Assembly: GCA_028287455.1 (NCBI GenBank)
Contig: JAQBPP010000097.1
Location: 1 to 6,518 of the forward strand
From: Bacilli bacterium
GTDB lineage: Bacteria; Bacillota; Bacilli; Tumebacillales; JAQBPP01
Reading direction: 5' to 3'
Length of the DNA: 6,518 nucleotides
The notes under the pieces: model-generated
What the model was told of the DNA's origin: nothing
Database searches by the model: none
Seen by the model: only the letters and a program-made list of their open reading frames with translations
In this document: one piece after another, positions 1-5,647 of the stretch
How the letters are laid out: each line of letters begins with the position of its first letter
Position numbering within the stretch: the stretch's first letter is position 1
Made by a program: the position numbers and the translations under genes

Positions 1-1133
1 CGATAGGGGCGACTTTGGAGGCGATCCAAGGAGGCAAAGAGCAAGTATTTGCGATCGCTGAATCTGCTCGCAAGGAAAAGATGGCCCTGGAGGCAGAAGC
101 GGAATTAATTCGCAAAGAGGTGGACCAGCTCAATCTTGAAGCGGATCAAATGGAGATTGACTACCACCGCAGCAGGCATCTGCTGGCACAAGTAAGCAGC
201 AACTTTACACAATCAACTGAACGAGTGATTCGGGAAGCGTACGATGAATCTCATTCGTATCAAATAAAATTGCTGTTGGCCAGGGAACGTCAAGCCCGTT
301 TGCAAGTGCGCCGCGATGAACTGGTGTACCGACTCAGACGGACAGAAGATACGATTCAACGGGCAGAGAAGTTGGTAAGCCAACTGAGCGTTGTGTTTAG
401 TTATTTGTCGGGGGATTTGCAGCTGCTAGGGGCAGCGTTAAAGACAGTCGAAGAGCGTCAGACCTTGGGCTTTCAGATCATTCAGGCCCAGGAGGAAGAA
501 CGCAGGAGAGTAGCGCGCGAGATTCATGATGGACCTGCGCAAATGATGGCCAACGTCGTACTGCGGGCTGAAATTTGTGAGAAGATGCTTGATCGGGATC
601 CGGAGAGGGTTCGGGTAGAACTAAGCGAATTAAAACTTACAGTTCGTGAAAGTCTGGTGGAAGTCCGAACCATTATTTCTGATTTGCGGCCGATGGCGCT
701 GGAGGTTTTGGGTTTAATTCCAGCGCTGCGGAAGTATGCTGCCGTGTTCGAAGAAAACTTCCGGATTCCTGTGAATCTGCGTTTCTTCGGCTCGGAACGA
801 CGGCTTTCGCAGTCCATCGAGGTGGCGTTGTTTCGCACTGTACAGGAGTGTTTGACGAATGCGTACAAGCATGCCAAAGCCACTGAGATTACAGTGCGAA
901 TTGAACTGCTTCCGGATCAAGTCAATCTGCAAGTGCAGGATGATGGAGTTGGTTTTACGGCTGAAGAGCAGTTCGTTAACGATGGGAAGCATTTTGGACT
1001 GCTTGGCATGCGCGAGCGAATCGCTTTGTTTGATGGCAAGCTGGATCTTCGCTCGTCTGCGGGGTCAGGAACAAAAATCATCGTTCAACTGCCGCTTGGC
1101 AATGAGGGAGGTAAATCAAATGCAGCGCTCTAA
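1..1133 (+). CDS. degS: DegS-type sensor histidine kinase (5' end cut by window edge)
   Basis: Cytoplasmic histidine kinase that autophosphorylates and passes phosphate to the DegU regulator encoded just downstream. The reading frame is open to the left edge (codons from base 3), so the first residues are probably missing. B. subtilis DegS has 385 residues and about 20 more at the N-terminus; a TTG at 15 is the first possible start inside the window and is unlikely to be the real one. Numbering from that TTG: residues 15-120 are a charged helical/coiled-coil sensor region (DegS N-terminal domain); the HisKA_3 dimerisation helix carries the phosphoacceptor H171 in AREIHDGPAQMMAN; the HATPase domain has the N-box ECLTNAYKHA (N282), the G1 box DDGVGF (309-314) and the FGLLGMRER box (327-335). 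No membrane segment is visible, as in known DegS proteins. The 3' end overlaps degU by 14 nt, which suggests translational coupling. The identification is secure. Confidence 0.95.
   Translation, partial: IGATLEAIQGGKEQVFAIAESARKEKMALEAEAELIRKEVDQLNLEADQMEIDYHRSRHLLAQVSSNFTQSTERVIREAYDESHSYQIKLLLARERQARLQVRRDELVYRLRRTEDTIQRAEKLVSQLSVVFSYLSGDLQLLGAALKTVEERQTLGFQIIQAQEEERRRVAREIHDGPAQMMANVVLRAEICEKMLDRDPERVRVELSELKLTVRESLVEVRTIISDLRPMALEVLGLIPALRKYAAVFEENFRIPVNLRFFGSERRLSQSIEVALFRTVQECLTNAYKHAKATEITVRIELLPDQVNLQVQDDGVGFTAEEQFVNDGKHFGLLGMRERIALFDGKLDLRSSAGSGTKIIVQLPLGNEGGKSNAAL
1104..1111 (+). promoter_or_regulatory. Ribosome binding site of degU, inside degS
   Basis: GAGGGAGG lies 8 nt before the ATG at 1120 and within the last codons of degS. 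It decides the degU start in favour of 1120 over the longer in-frame extension, and places translation of degU under the influence of ribosomes finishing degS. Confidence 0.8.
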
Positions 1134-1812
1134 AATTCAGGTGATGTTGGCAGATGACCATACCTTGTTTAGGCAAGGACTGCGCCGGGTATTCGAACTG
1201 GAGGACGACATTGAAATTATTGGCGAGGCAAGCGATGGACTGACGATTGCCCAACTTGCCCTGCAGTACAAACCGGATGTTGTGATTATGGACATCAATA
1301 TGCCGGGCAAGTCTGGTGTCGAGGCAACACGTGATATTCGGATGGACTCTGCCGAAATTAAAGTACTGATCCTATCCATCCACGATGACGAAGAATATGT
1401 GTTTGAAACCATCCGCGCAGGCGCAAACGGATATCTGCTGAAGGATGTGGAATCTGAAATGTTTGTGGAGGCTGTCAGACAGGTGTCGGGTGGGGCATCG
1501 TTTGTTCATCCGCGCATTACAACCAAACTTTTAACTGAATTTCAACGGTTGTCGAACAATTTGCATGCAGCTGGATATGCTGATGGGGGCGATGAGGAAT
1601 CACCCGCATGGCAGGAGATTCTCACAGCTCGCGAGATGGAAATTCTCTCGTTAATGGCTCAGGGCAAAAGCAACCGATCGATCGGCCAGGCGCTCTACAT
1701 TTCGGAAAAGACAGTAAAAAATCACGTTTCGTCTGTGCTCAGCAAACTAGATGTCGATGATCGTACACAGGCGGTGATTCTTGCTGCTCAAAAAAGTTGG
1801 GTGAAACTGTAA
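1120..1812 (+). CDS. degU: DegU-type response regulator (REC + LuxR HTH)
   Basis: DNA-binding response regulator, partner of DegS; in Bacillus the pair controls secreted enzymes, competence, motility and biofilm genes. The 230-residue product matches the usual DegU length (229). The receiver domain spans residues about 6-122: acidic pair D12/D13, phosphoacceptor D58 in VIMDINMPG, S86 in the switch position and K108 in YLLKDV. A variable linker (about 140-163) leads to a LuxR/NarL helix-turn-helix from about 168 to 226, with LTAREMEILSLMAQGKSN and the recognition helix region ISEKTVKNHVSSVLSKL. I chose the ATG at 1120 because it has a strong ribosome binding site (GAGGGAGG, 1104-1111) and gives a family-length protein. 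The same frame opens upstream to 859, but that part only re-reads degS. No clear terminator follows, so the next gene may be co-transcribed. Confidence 0.96.
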   Translation: MQRSKIQVMLADDHTLFRQGLRRVFELEDDIEIIGEASDGLTIAQLALQYKPDVVIMDINMPGKSGVEATRDIRMDSAEIKVLILSIHDDEEYVFETIRAGANGYLLKDVESEMFVEAVRQVSGGASFVHPRITTKLLTEFQRLSNNLHAAGYADGGDEESPAWQEILTAREMEILSLMAQGKSNRSIGQALYISEKTVKNHVSSVLSKLDVDDRTQAVILAAQKSWVKL

Positions 1813-1914
1813 GCGAATCACCGGCAGTTGCCCATCCGCATAAGCTACATCAAACCCATTCGTAACCATTCCCTTGTGGGGGATAGATCGCGATTGCGAT
1901 GGAGGGTGTAGACG

Positions 1915-2343
1915 ATGCTTACCATTTCTTTGTGGGCTTTCGCGTGTATTGGAGTTGTCTGGGTACTGTTTTCACTTGTTAAACTAAGCAAACGTTTAAC
2001 TCCCCAATCAGGTTGTCTGGAGATGTATGTTACGAACGGAGAGACGTTTGTCGAGGGAGTCATCCGATCGCTTGCACCGTGTATAAAGTCGAATCGCGCC
2101 GTTTCCATGGTCATCTATTGCGTGGATTGTACGGATCAAACGGCGGATATTGTCAGCAGGCTCCACTTGCTTGACCCGTGGTTCACTTTTCAGGTTTATC
2201 CGGCAATCCCGCTGGAAAACACGGTGCATCAGATGGCGCATGCGCCTAGTGAGGACAGTGAAGTATGTCGAATCCGATTAACTTCTGGACAGAATCCCAA
2301 AGAGGCCATTCGCTTCGTGCAGAATTGGCTGCAGAAAATGTAG
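1915..2343 (+). CDS. Small membrane-anchored protein, faint GT2-like fold, unknown function
   Basis: I do not recognise a named family. The 142-residue product starts with one hydrophobic segment (residues about 3-23) followed by basic residues (KLSKR, 23-27), so it is probably anchored with the soluble domain in the cytoplasm. Residues 35-95 read like a worn version of the opening of a family 2 glycosyltransferase: a strand ending in TNGETFVEGVIRSL, where such enzymes have an R/N-N-E...I...L helix, then a strand ending in CVDCTDQTADIVSRL, similar in pattern to the VDDGSTDGT-x-x-I-L motif. The rest of a glycosyltransferase, including any DxD, is absent, so catalysis is unlikely. Five cysteines are spread through the chain. 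The start has a strong ribosome binding site, GGAGGGTG (1901-1908), 6 nt before the ATG, so I am confident it is a real gene. It lies 102 nt after degU on the same strand and may share its transcript. Confidence 0.8.
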   Translation: MLTISLWAFACIGVVWVLFSLVKLSKRLTPQSGCLEMYVTNGETFVEGVIRSLAPCIKSNRAVSMVIYCVDCTDQTADIVSRLHLLDPWFTFQVYPAIPLENTVHQMAHAPSEDSEVCRIRLTSGQNPKEAIRFVQNWLQKM

Positions 2344-2347
2344 AAAA

Positions 2348-2365
2348 ATAGGACTTTTGGTCTAT
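2348..2365 (+). other. Imperfect inverted repeat just after the small membrane gene
   Basis: ATAGGAC-TTTTG-GTCTAT forms a 6-bp stem with one bulged G directly behind the stop codon. No T-tract follows, so it is a poor terminator. It is followed closely by the perfect 10-bp palindrome CAATTAATTG (2369-2378). Both could be protein binding sites upstream of the riboswitch transcript, or a weak end signal for the preceding gene. Confidence 0.3.
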
Positions 2366-2375
2366 ATGCAATTAA

Positions 2376-2404
2376 TTGTACTAGTTATAAGATAGGGACA
2401 TAAG
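2376..2404 (+). promoter_or_regulatory. Candidate promoter(s) of the riboswitch/cyclase transcript
   Basis: Two weak sigma-A-like readings are possible. TTGTAC (2376-2381), 17 nt, then CATAAG (2399-2404) would start RNA near 2411, exactly the first base of the aptamer's closing helix. Alternatively TATAAG (2386-2391) is a better -10 (5 of 6) but has no recognisable -35 at the right distance; it would start RNA near 2398. A promoter must exist somewhere here if the riboswitch is transcribed independently of degSU. The choice is uncertain. Confidence 0.35.
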
Positions 2405-2410
2405 ATGAGT

Positions 2411-2508
2411 CAATCACAAAAGGCAAACTCGATGAAAGTCGAGGACGCAAAGCCATGGGTCTACTATCGATACCCCCATATCGATTATGATCGCCAGGTT
2501 GCTGATTG
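2411..2508 (+). promoter_or_regulatory. Cyclic di-GMP-I (GEMM-I) riboswitch aptamer
   Basis: This is a sensor RNA that binds cyclic di-GMP in the leader of the diguanylate cyclase mRNA. All conserved parts are present: AAAGGCAAAC (2419-2428); a hairpin CTCGAT-GAAA-GTCGAG (2428-2443) with the GAAA tetraloop; the invariant GGACGCAAAGCC (2443-2454); GGGTCTA (2457-2463); a variable 7-bp hairpin ATCGATA/TATCGAT with a CCCCCA loop (2466-2485); the receptor-side TATGAT (2486-2491); and the 3' core GCCAGGTTGC (2493-2502). The closing helix is perfect: CAATCA (2411-2416) pairs with TGATTG (2503-2508). The position that contacts the ligand (G20 in the V. cholerae Vc2 RNA) aligns with G2422. That fits c-di-GMP rather than the A20 variants that prefer cyclic GMP-AMP, though this hand alignment should be confirmed. 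Related GEMM-I RNAs often precede GGDEF/EAL, motility and adhesion genes. The terminator 14 nt downstream is the obvious expression platform. Confidence 0.95.
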
Positions 2509-2521
2509 TTCCGGGCCGTGT

Positions 2522-2565
2522 ACCCGCTTTCAGTTACCTAACTGAAAGCGGGTCTTTGTTTCTTT
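2522..2565 (+). terminator. Intrinsic terminator, expression platform of the c-di-GMP riboswitch
   Basis: A perfect 15-bp inverted repeat, ACCCGCTTTCAGTTA (2522-2536) with TAACTGAAAGCGGGT (2539-2553), is separated by CC and followed by CTTTGTTTCTTT. The closest base pairs would open to make a sterically possible loop. It lies 13 nt after the aptamer's closing helix and about 207 nt before the cyclase gene, so it should end transcription of the leader unless prevented. A small competing stem, CGGG (2512-2515) with CCCG (2523-2526), could occupy the terminator's 5' arm. I see no long antiterminator, so I cannot tell whether c-di-GMP turns expression on or off. Confidence 0.9.
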
Positions 2566-2650
2566 GGCTCATCTGCCGTCGAATTGGCGGCAATGAAAGA
2601 AATGTGCAAGCGTGTAAAAACGCCTGCATCCCCCACCCCCCAATGAATGA
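2566..2650 (+). other. Structured leader between the two terminator hairpins
   Basis: No convincing gene lies here. Two hairpins can be drawn. TGCCGTC (2574-2580) pairs with GGCGGCA (2586-2592) around a GAATT loop. TGCA-A-GCGT (2605-2613) pairs with ACGC-C-TGCA (2620-2628) around GTAAAA with one A/C mismatch. A C-rich, probably unpaired stretch follows (two C runs at 2630-2634 and 2636-2641 split by one A). I do not recognise a known aptamer. An open frame from 2487 to 2717 runs through this region but starts inside the aptamer and has no ribosome binding site. Confidence 0.45.
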
Positions 2651-2698
2651 GACGCGCAAGGTTCTCGTGAGAGAACCTTGTTCGCGTCAATTCTTTTC
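2651..2698 (+). terminator. Second long hairpin, terminator-like, in the cyclase leader
   Basis: GACGCG + CAAGGTTCTC (2651-2666) pairs with GAGAACCTTG (2671-2680) and, after a TT bulge, CGCGTC (2683-2688): 16 bp in total, capped by a GTGA (GNRA-class) loop. AATTCTTTT follows, a moderate U-tract. It fits an intrinsic terminator, but the tract is offset by AA and interrupted by a C. The 2-nt bulge and GNRA cap are also what one would expect of a structured or protein-binding RNA element. If it terminates constitutively it would block the cyclase gene 84 nt downstream, so it is weak, regulated or something else. Confidence 0.5.
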
Positions 2699-2772
2699 CC
2701 TTCAGTTGAGCCAGTAAGGAATGAACATTTTCTCATTACTCAATTCAGATATGGATTGGATCAAGGTGACTC

Positions 2773-4485
2773 ATGGGAGAGTTTTCCGTTTATAGACGGC
2801 TGGTGAGTATATACGGGCTGATCGCATTACTCATTGTCCCGTATATGGTGCGAGCGCAATGGCATTCACTCGGTGGATACCAACTGCGTTTTCTCGCTTT
2901 GCTTGCGGTCGTCGCTATTTTCAAAGAGGTTTTTCCCGTCGTACGCGGTTCGATCGCGGTGTCGTTGTCGCTGACCGTTTATTTAATTGTATTTGCCTGG
3001 TATGGTTATGCTGCTGAAATGATCATGAGCCAGTTCATCATGCTTGCTGCAGGTCTGATGGTGAAGCGCAAGCGGAATTGGGAACGATTAGCTGCAAATT
3101 CTGTCATGTTTCTACTGATGTCCACATTTAGTGCGCTTGTGTTTCAATGGTTAGGAGGGCACACAGGGGAGCCGGTAATGACGCAGTGGCTGCCTTACAC
3201 TGGGTATTTTTTGACTTACTTCATCATCAATCATCTGATCTTGTTTACATACCTGTTGTCCCGCAGCACGTTTCAGCCCCAGCTTCATTTTCGGGGGATT
3301 GGATTTGATTTGTCAGCTTCGATTTTTGCCGCATTTCTGGCCTTCCTTACGGTGGAAGTATTTAGCCTCTGGACGGAATCTTCCCGCTATATTCTAGCGA
3401 TCCCTTTGCTCACCATTGCGTATATATTTAAGCTGTACAATGATCTTTCGCAGTCCAATTACCAGTTTTCGGTCTTAGCCAAGATGGGAGCTAAATTTAC
3501 TGCCGAGCTTGAACTGAACCGTATGTTTGAAGTTTTAACAGTGGAACTGCGTAAACTCATGGATTACTCTGTCTGCTGCGTTTATTTCATCAATGAAGAA
3601 TTGCGTGTTCTGGAACCGGTTTGTGTCAAAGCCAATACCACGGAATACGAAGAGGGGATGGCGGTGATACAGGTTCCGCTCGGTGGGGGACCAATTGGAC
3701 ATGCTGCGCTGTCCGACCAGCCGATTTTAGTCGATCGTGTACGCAAGCGAACCGCATGGAACGAGTTTCATCACCCTTATCTCGTTGGGCTGGAATCGAT
3801 TATAGCGGTACCGCTGATCTGGGAGAATCGGATCCTGGGTGTGCTGATGGTTGGGCATTTTAATGCTGGAGCATTTCATGGGACTGATCTGGATGTGGTA
3901 ACGGTACTGGCCAATCAAACATCGGTAGCCATTGAGAACGCCAAACGGTTCGAACGCAGTGAACGCCGCTCGATCATTGATGAATTAACCGGTTTGATCA
4001 ATTATCGCCAGTTTGACCATCTGCTGCACAAGGAGTTTCACCGGGCCGAAAAGGAAGGACACCCTATTACTCTGCTGGTGATCGATATCGATTATTTCAA
4101 GCAAGTCAATGACACGTTTGGCCATCAGGCTGGCAACGAAGTACTGAGCCAGTTGGCTCAAACGATTCAGCGCTATGTAGGGGAAGAAACGATAGTGGCC
4201 AGGTATGGCGGAGAAGAGTTCACCATCCTGCTGCCAGAATCGACGGTCGAGGGCGGATTCTACTTGGCTGAAGGAATTCGTTCCTTGGCAGAGCAAACTG
4301 TTATGACAGTATCCACGCTGACAGGAGAGCAGCAGAATCTAAGCGTAACACTGTCCATCGGACTGGCGTGCTTTCCCGATCAGGCCCACTCTCCGATGGA
4401 GCTGCTTCGACATGCGGATCGGGCCATGTATTATGGCTCGAAAAAAGGTGGCCGTAATCGGGTGGCCGCTTATCAACCGGTTTAA
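2773..4485 (+). CDS. Membrane-bound diguanylate cyclase (multi-TM, GAF, GGDEF)
   Basis: Makes cyclic di-GMP from two GTP. The product has 570 residues. The N-terminal 220 residues hold about seven or eight hydrophobic segments (near 11-27, 36-57, 61-80, 84-97, 107-126, 141-163, 178-199 and 205-220), a membrane sensor region of no family I can name. A GAF domain follows (about 245-390), then the GGDEF domain (about 400-567) with DELTGLINYRQFD (403-415), the metal site DIDYFKQVNDTFGH (438-451), the catalytic A-site GGEEF (479-483), and LSIGLACFP and HADRAMYYGSKKGGRN near the end. All signature residues of an active cyclase are present. The autoinhibitory I-site (RxxD, expected at 470-473) is replaced by GEET, so product inhibition through that site is not expected. 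The start at 2773 follows AAGGTGA (2763-2769) and gives a plausible membrane N-terminus. The gene sits behind a c-di-GMP riboswitch and terminators. No clear terminator follows. Confidence 0.95.
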   Translation: MGEFSVYRRLVSIYGLIALLIVPYMVRAQWHSLGGYQLRFLALLAVVAIFKEVFPVVRGSIAVSLSLTVYLIVFAWYGYAAEMIMSQFIMLAAGLMVKRKRNWERLAANSVMFLLMSTFSALVFQWLGGHTGEPVMTQWLPYTGYFLTYFIINHLILFTYLLSRSTFQPQLHFRGIGFDLSASIFAAFLAFLTVEVFSLWTESSRYILAIPLLTIAYIFKLYNDLSQSNYQFSVLAKMGAKFTAELELNRMFEVLTVELRKLMDYSVCCVYFINEELRVLEPVCVKANTTEYEEGMAVIQVPLGGGPIGHAALSDQPILVDRVRKRTAWNEFHHPYLVGLESIIAVPLIWENRILGVLMVGHFNAGAFHGTDLDVVTVLANQTSVAIENAKRFERSERRSIIDELTGLINYRQFDHLLHKEFHRAEKEGHPITLLVIDIDYFKQVNDTFGHQAGNEVLSQLAQTIQRYVGEETIVARYGGEEFTILLPESTVEGGFYLAEGIRSLAEQTVMTVSTLTGEQQNLSVTLSIGLACFPDQAHSPMELLRHADRAMYYGSKKGGRNRVAAYQPV

Positions 4486-4543
4486 TCATCTCTGGCGTAG
4501 TACAAACTAAACGTTGTCTAGGTACATAATCGGGACGAAACAC

Positions 4544-4603
4544 TTTACAAAACCTTAACAATTCATACAAACTAGCTTAATATCCATTTGCTAGATTAAT
4601 AAT
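4544..4603 (+). promoter_or_regulatory. PhoP box and promoter of the pst operon
   Basis: Four hexamers recur with an exact 11-nt period: TTTACA (4544), TTAACA (4555), TACAAA (4566) and TTAATA (4577). Three of the four match the Bacillus PhoP consensus TT(A/C/T)A(C/T)A fully; the third matches 4 of 6. Direct repeats with 5-nt gaps replacing a -35 element are the known architecture of PhoP-activated promoters such as B. subtilis pstS. A -10 candidate, AATAAT (4598-4603), lies 15 nt after the last repeat and predicts RNA starting near 4610. The site predicts induction by phosphate starvation through PhoPR. Confidence 0.75.
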
Positions 4604-4653
4604 GTAAGCAGATGAAACAATTCACAGTACAAAAAATCAGGCTTAAGTCTGAC

Positions 4654-4660
4654 GGGGGGA
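4654..4660 (+). promoter_or_regulatory. Ribosome binding site deciding the pstS start
   Basis: GGGGGGA lies 8 nt before the ATG at 4669. The earlier in-frame ATG at 4612 has no ribosome binding site and sits almost at the predicted transcription start (near 4610), so the later ATG is preferred. Confidence 0.75.
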
Positions 4661-4668
4661 TTTATCAA

Positions 4669-5553
4669 ATGATTCAATTTTCGTTACGGAAAATCGTGAC
4701 AGCAGGCTTTACGGCTGCGCTCGGTATGGCCTTAATGACAGGCTGCGGAACAACAGCTGGCTCAAACGGCACAAATACTGCCACACCTGCAGCTGACACG
4801 CTGTCTGGCAACATTGCGATTGACGGTTCAACAGCTCTGCTGCCGCTCGCGCAAGATGCGGCCGATAAATTTCAAAAATTGCACGCAAACGTTCAAATTA
4901 CACTGACCGGAAATGGTTCCGGCACAGGCGTCAAGGACGTTGCAGCTGGAACTGTACAAATCGGCATGTCTGACGTTGCCGCTGCTGCAGATTACAATAG
5001 CGCTAACCTGAAGGAAACGGACGTAGTGCTTGCTCCCTTCATGTTCATTACAAATAAAGATGTAACTGTAACCGGCTTGACACAACAGCAGTTAGTGGAT
5101 ATCTTCTCCGGAAAGACAACCAATTGGAAAGATGTTGGCGGCAAAGACGAGAAAATTCTTGTCATCGGCCGACCGGACAACTCCGGTTCACGCAACCTGG
5201 TCAAATCATTGGTAATGGGCACCTCAGATTTTGGCCCGAATATTATCGTGCAAAATGATTCAGGTGCAGTTAAGAATTCGGTAGCTACTCAAAATGGTTC
5301 AATCGGATATGTGGATTACGCTTATACAACAGACGGCACAGTTAACGTACTGAAATACAATAATGTTGCTTTCACCAAAGATGCATTGGTGAATAACACA
5401 TATACTCTGTTCGGTGTAGAACGGTTGTATACCAAGGGCACACCAAATGCACAAACTCAAGCGTTCATTGATTACATCTTAAGTGCAGATTATCAAAACC
5501 AAGTGGATCAAGCCGGCAAGTTTATTCCGATCAAGTATTATAAGAAGTCATAA
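4669..5553 (+). CDS. pstS: PstS, phosphate-binding lipoprotein of the Pst ABC transporter
   Basis: Extracytoplasmic phosphate receptor that delivers phosphate to the PstC-PstA-PstB importer. With the ATG at 4669 the product has 294 residues. It begins with a classic lipoprotein signal: basic LRK (6-8), a hydrophobic stretch (9-23) and the lipobox LMTGC with the lipidated C26, followed by a Ser/Thr/Gly/Ala-rich tether. The mature domain has the PstS phosphate-site motifs: DGSTALLPL (52-60), NGSGTG (82-87), GMSD (99-102) and RPDNSGSR (168-175), and ends in a basic KYYKKS tail. The ORF can be extended to an ATG at 4612, adding 19 mostly polar residues before the signal peptide, which I reject because of the ribosome binding site and promoter positions. 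The gene is led by a PhoP box and followed 94 nt later by pstC on the same strand. Confidence 0.95.
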   Translation: MIQFSLRKIVTAGFTAALGMALMTGCGTTAGSNGTNTATPAADTLSGNIAIDGSTALLPLAQDAADKFQKLHANVQITLTGNGSGTGVKDVAAGTVQIGMSDVAAAADYNSANLKETDVVLAPFMFITNKDVTVTGLTQQQLVDIFSGKTTNWKDVGGKDEKILVIGRPDNSGSRNLVKSLVMGTSDFGPNIIVQNDSGAVKNSVATQNGSIGYVDYAYTTDGTVNVLKYNNVAFTKDALVNNTYTLFGVERLYTKGTPNAQTQAFIDYILSADYQNQVDQAGKFIPIKYYKKS

Positions 5554-5592
5554 GCAAATCCTAGCGACAAAAATCAATTATAAAAACGTTTC

Positions 5593-5615
5593 GGACGGTA
5601 TGAATAATGCCGTCC
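5593..5615 (+). other. pstS-pstC intergenic hairpin A
   Basis: GGACGGTAT (5593-5601) pairs with ATGCCGTCC (5607-5615), a 9-bp stem with one G-T pair and a GAATA loop. It is followed only by TTAAC, so termination would be weak. It may protect the 3' end of pstS mRNA or reduce read-through into pstC, as binding proteins are usually needed in excess over their permeases. Its 3' arm is shared with hairpin B. Confidence 0.6.
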
Positions 5616-5642
5616 TTAACGCTGTTTCCAGAGAGGACGGCA
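5608..5642 (+). promoter_or_regulatory. pstS-pstC intergenic hairpin B, masks the pstC ribosome binding site
   Basis: TGCCGTCC (5608-5615) pairs perfectly over 8 bp with GGACGGCA (5635-5642), around a 19-nt loop. The 3' arm contains the last bases of the pstC ribosome binding site AGAGAGGA (5630-5637), so this fold would hinder pstC initiation. It excludes hairpin A, which uses the same CCGTCC arm. Confidence 0.55.
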
Positions 5643-5647
5643 GACGG

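Noticed and set aside
859..1119. In-frame N-terminal extension of degU to an ATG at 859
   Set aside because: The extra 87 residues re-read degS in another frame and resemble no receiver-domain protein; the ATG at 1120 has a strong ribosome binding site and gives the normal DegU length.
1868..1900. Terminator between degU and the small membrane gene
   Set aside because: ATTCCC/GGGGAT and ATCGC/GCGAT can each form a 5-6 bp hairpin, but no U-tract follows and the second lies directly against the next ribosome binding site.
2605..2641. A second known riboswitch class after the first terminator
   Set aside because: I compared it by memory with preQ1, fluoride, guanidine, c-di-GMP-II and T-box patterns and saw no conserved core; it is reported only as unexplained structure.
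2487..2717. 76-codon open frame through the riboswitch leader
   Set aside because: It starts inside the aptamer, crosses both hairpins, has no ribosome binding site and its composition is dictated by the inverted repeats. The shorter version from ATG 2643 follows a C-run, not a ribosome binding site.
2721..2795. 24-codon leader peptide overlapping the cyclase start
   Set aside because: AAGGA directly abuts the ATG with no spacing, and nothing in the peptide suggests attenuation (no run of a single amino acid).
4612..4668. Longer pstS start
   Set aside because: No ribosome binding site, it lies almost at the predicted transcription start, and it would put 19 polar residues before the lipoprotein signal.
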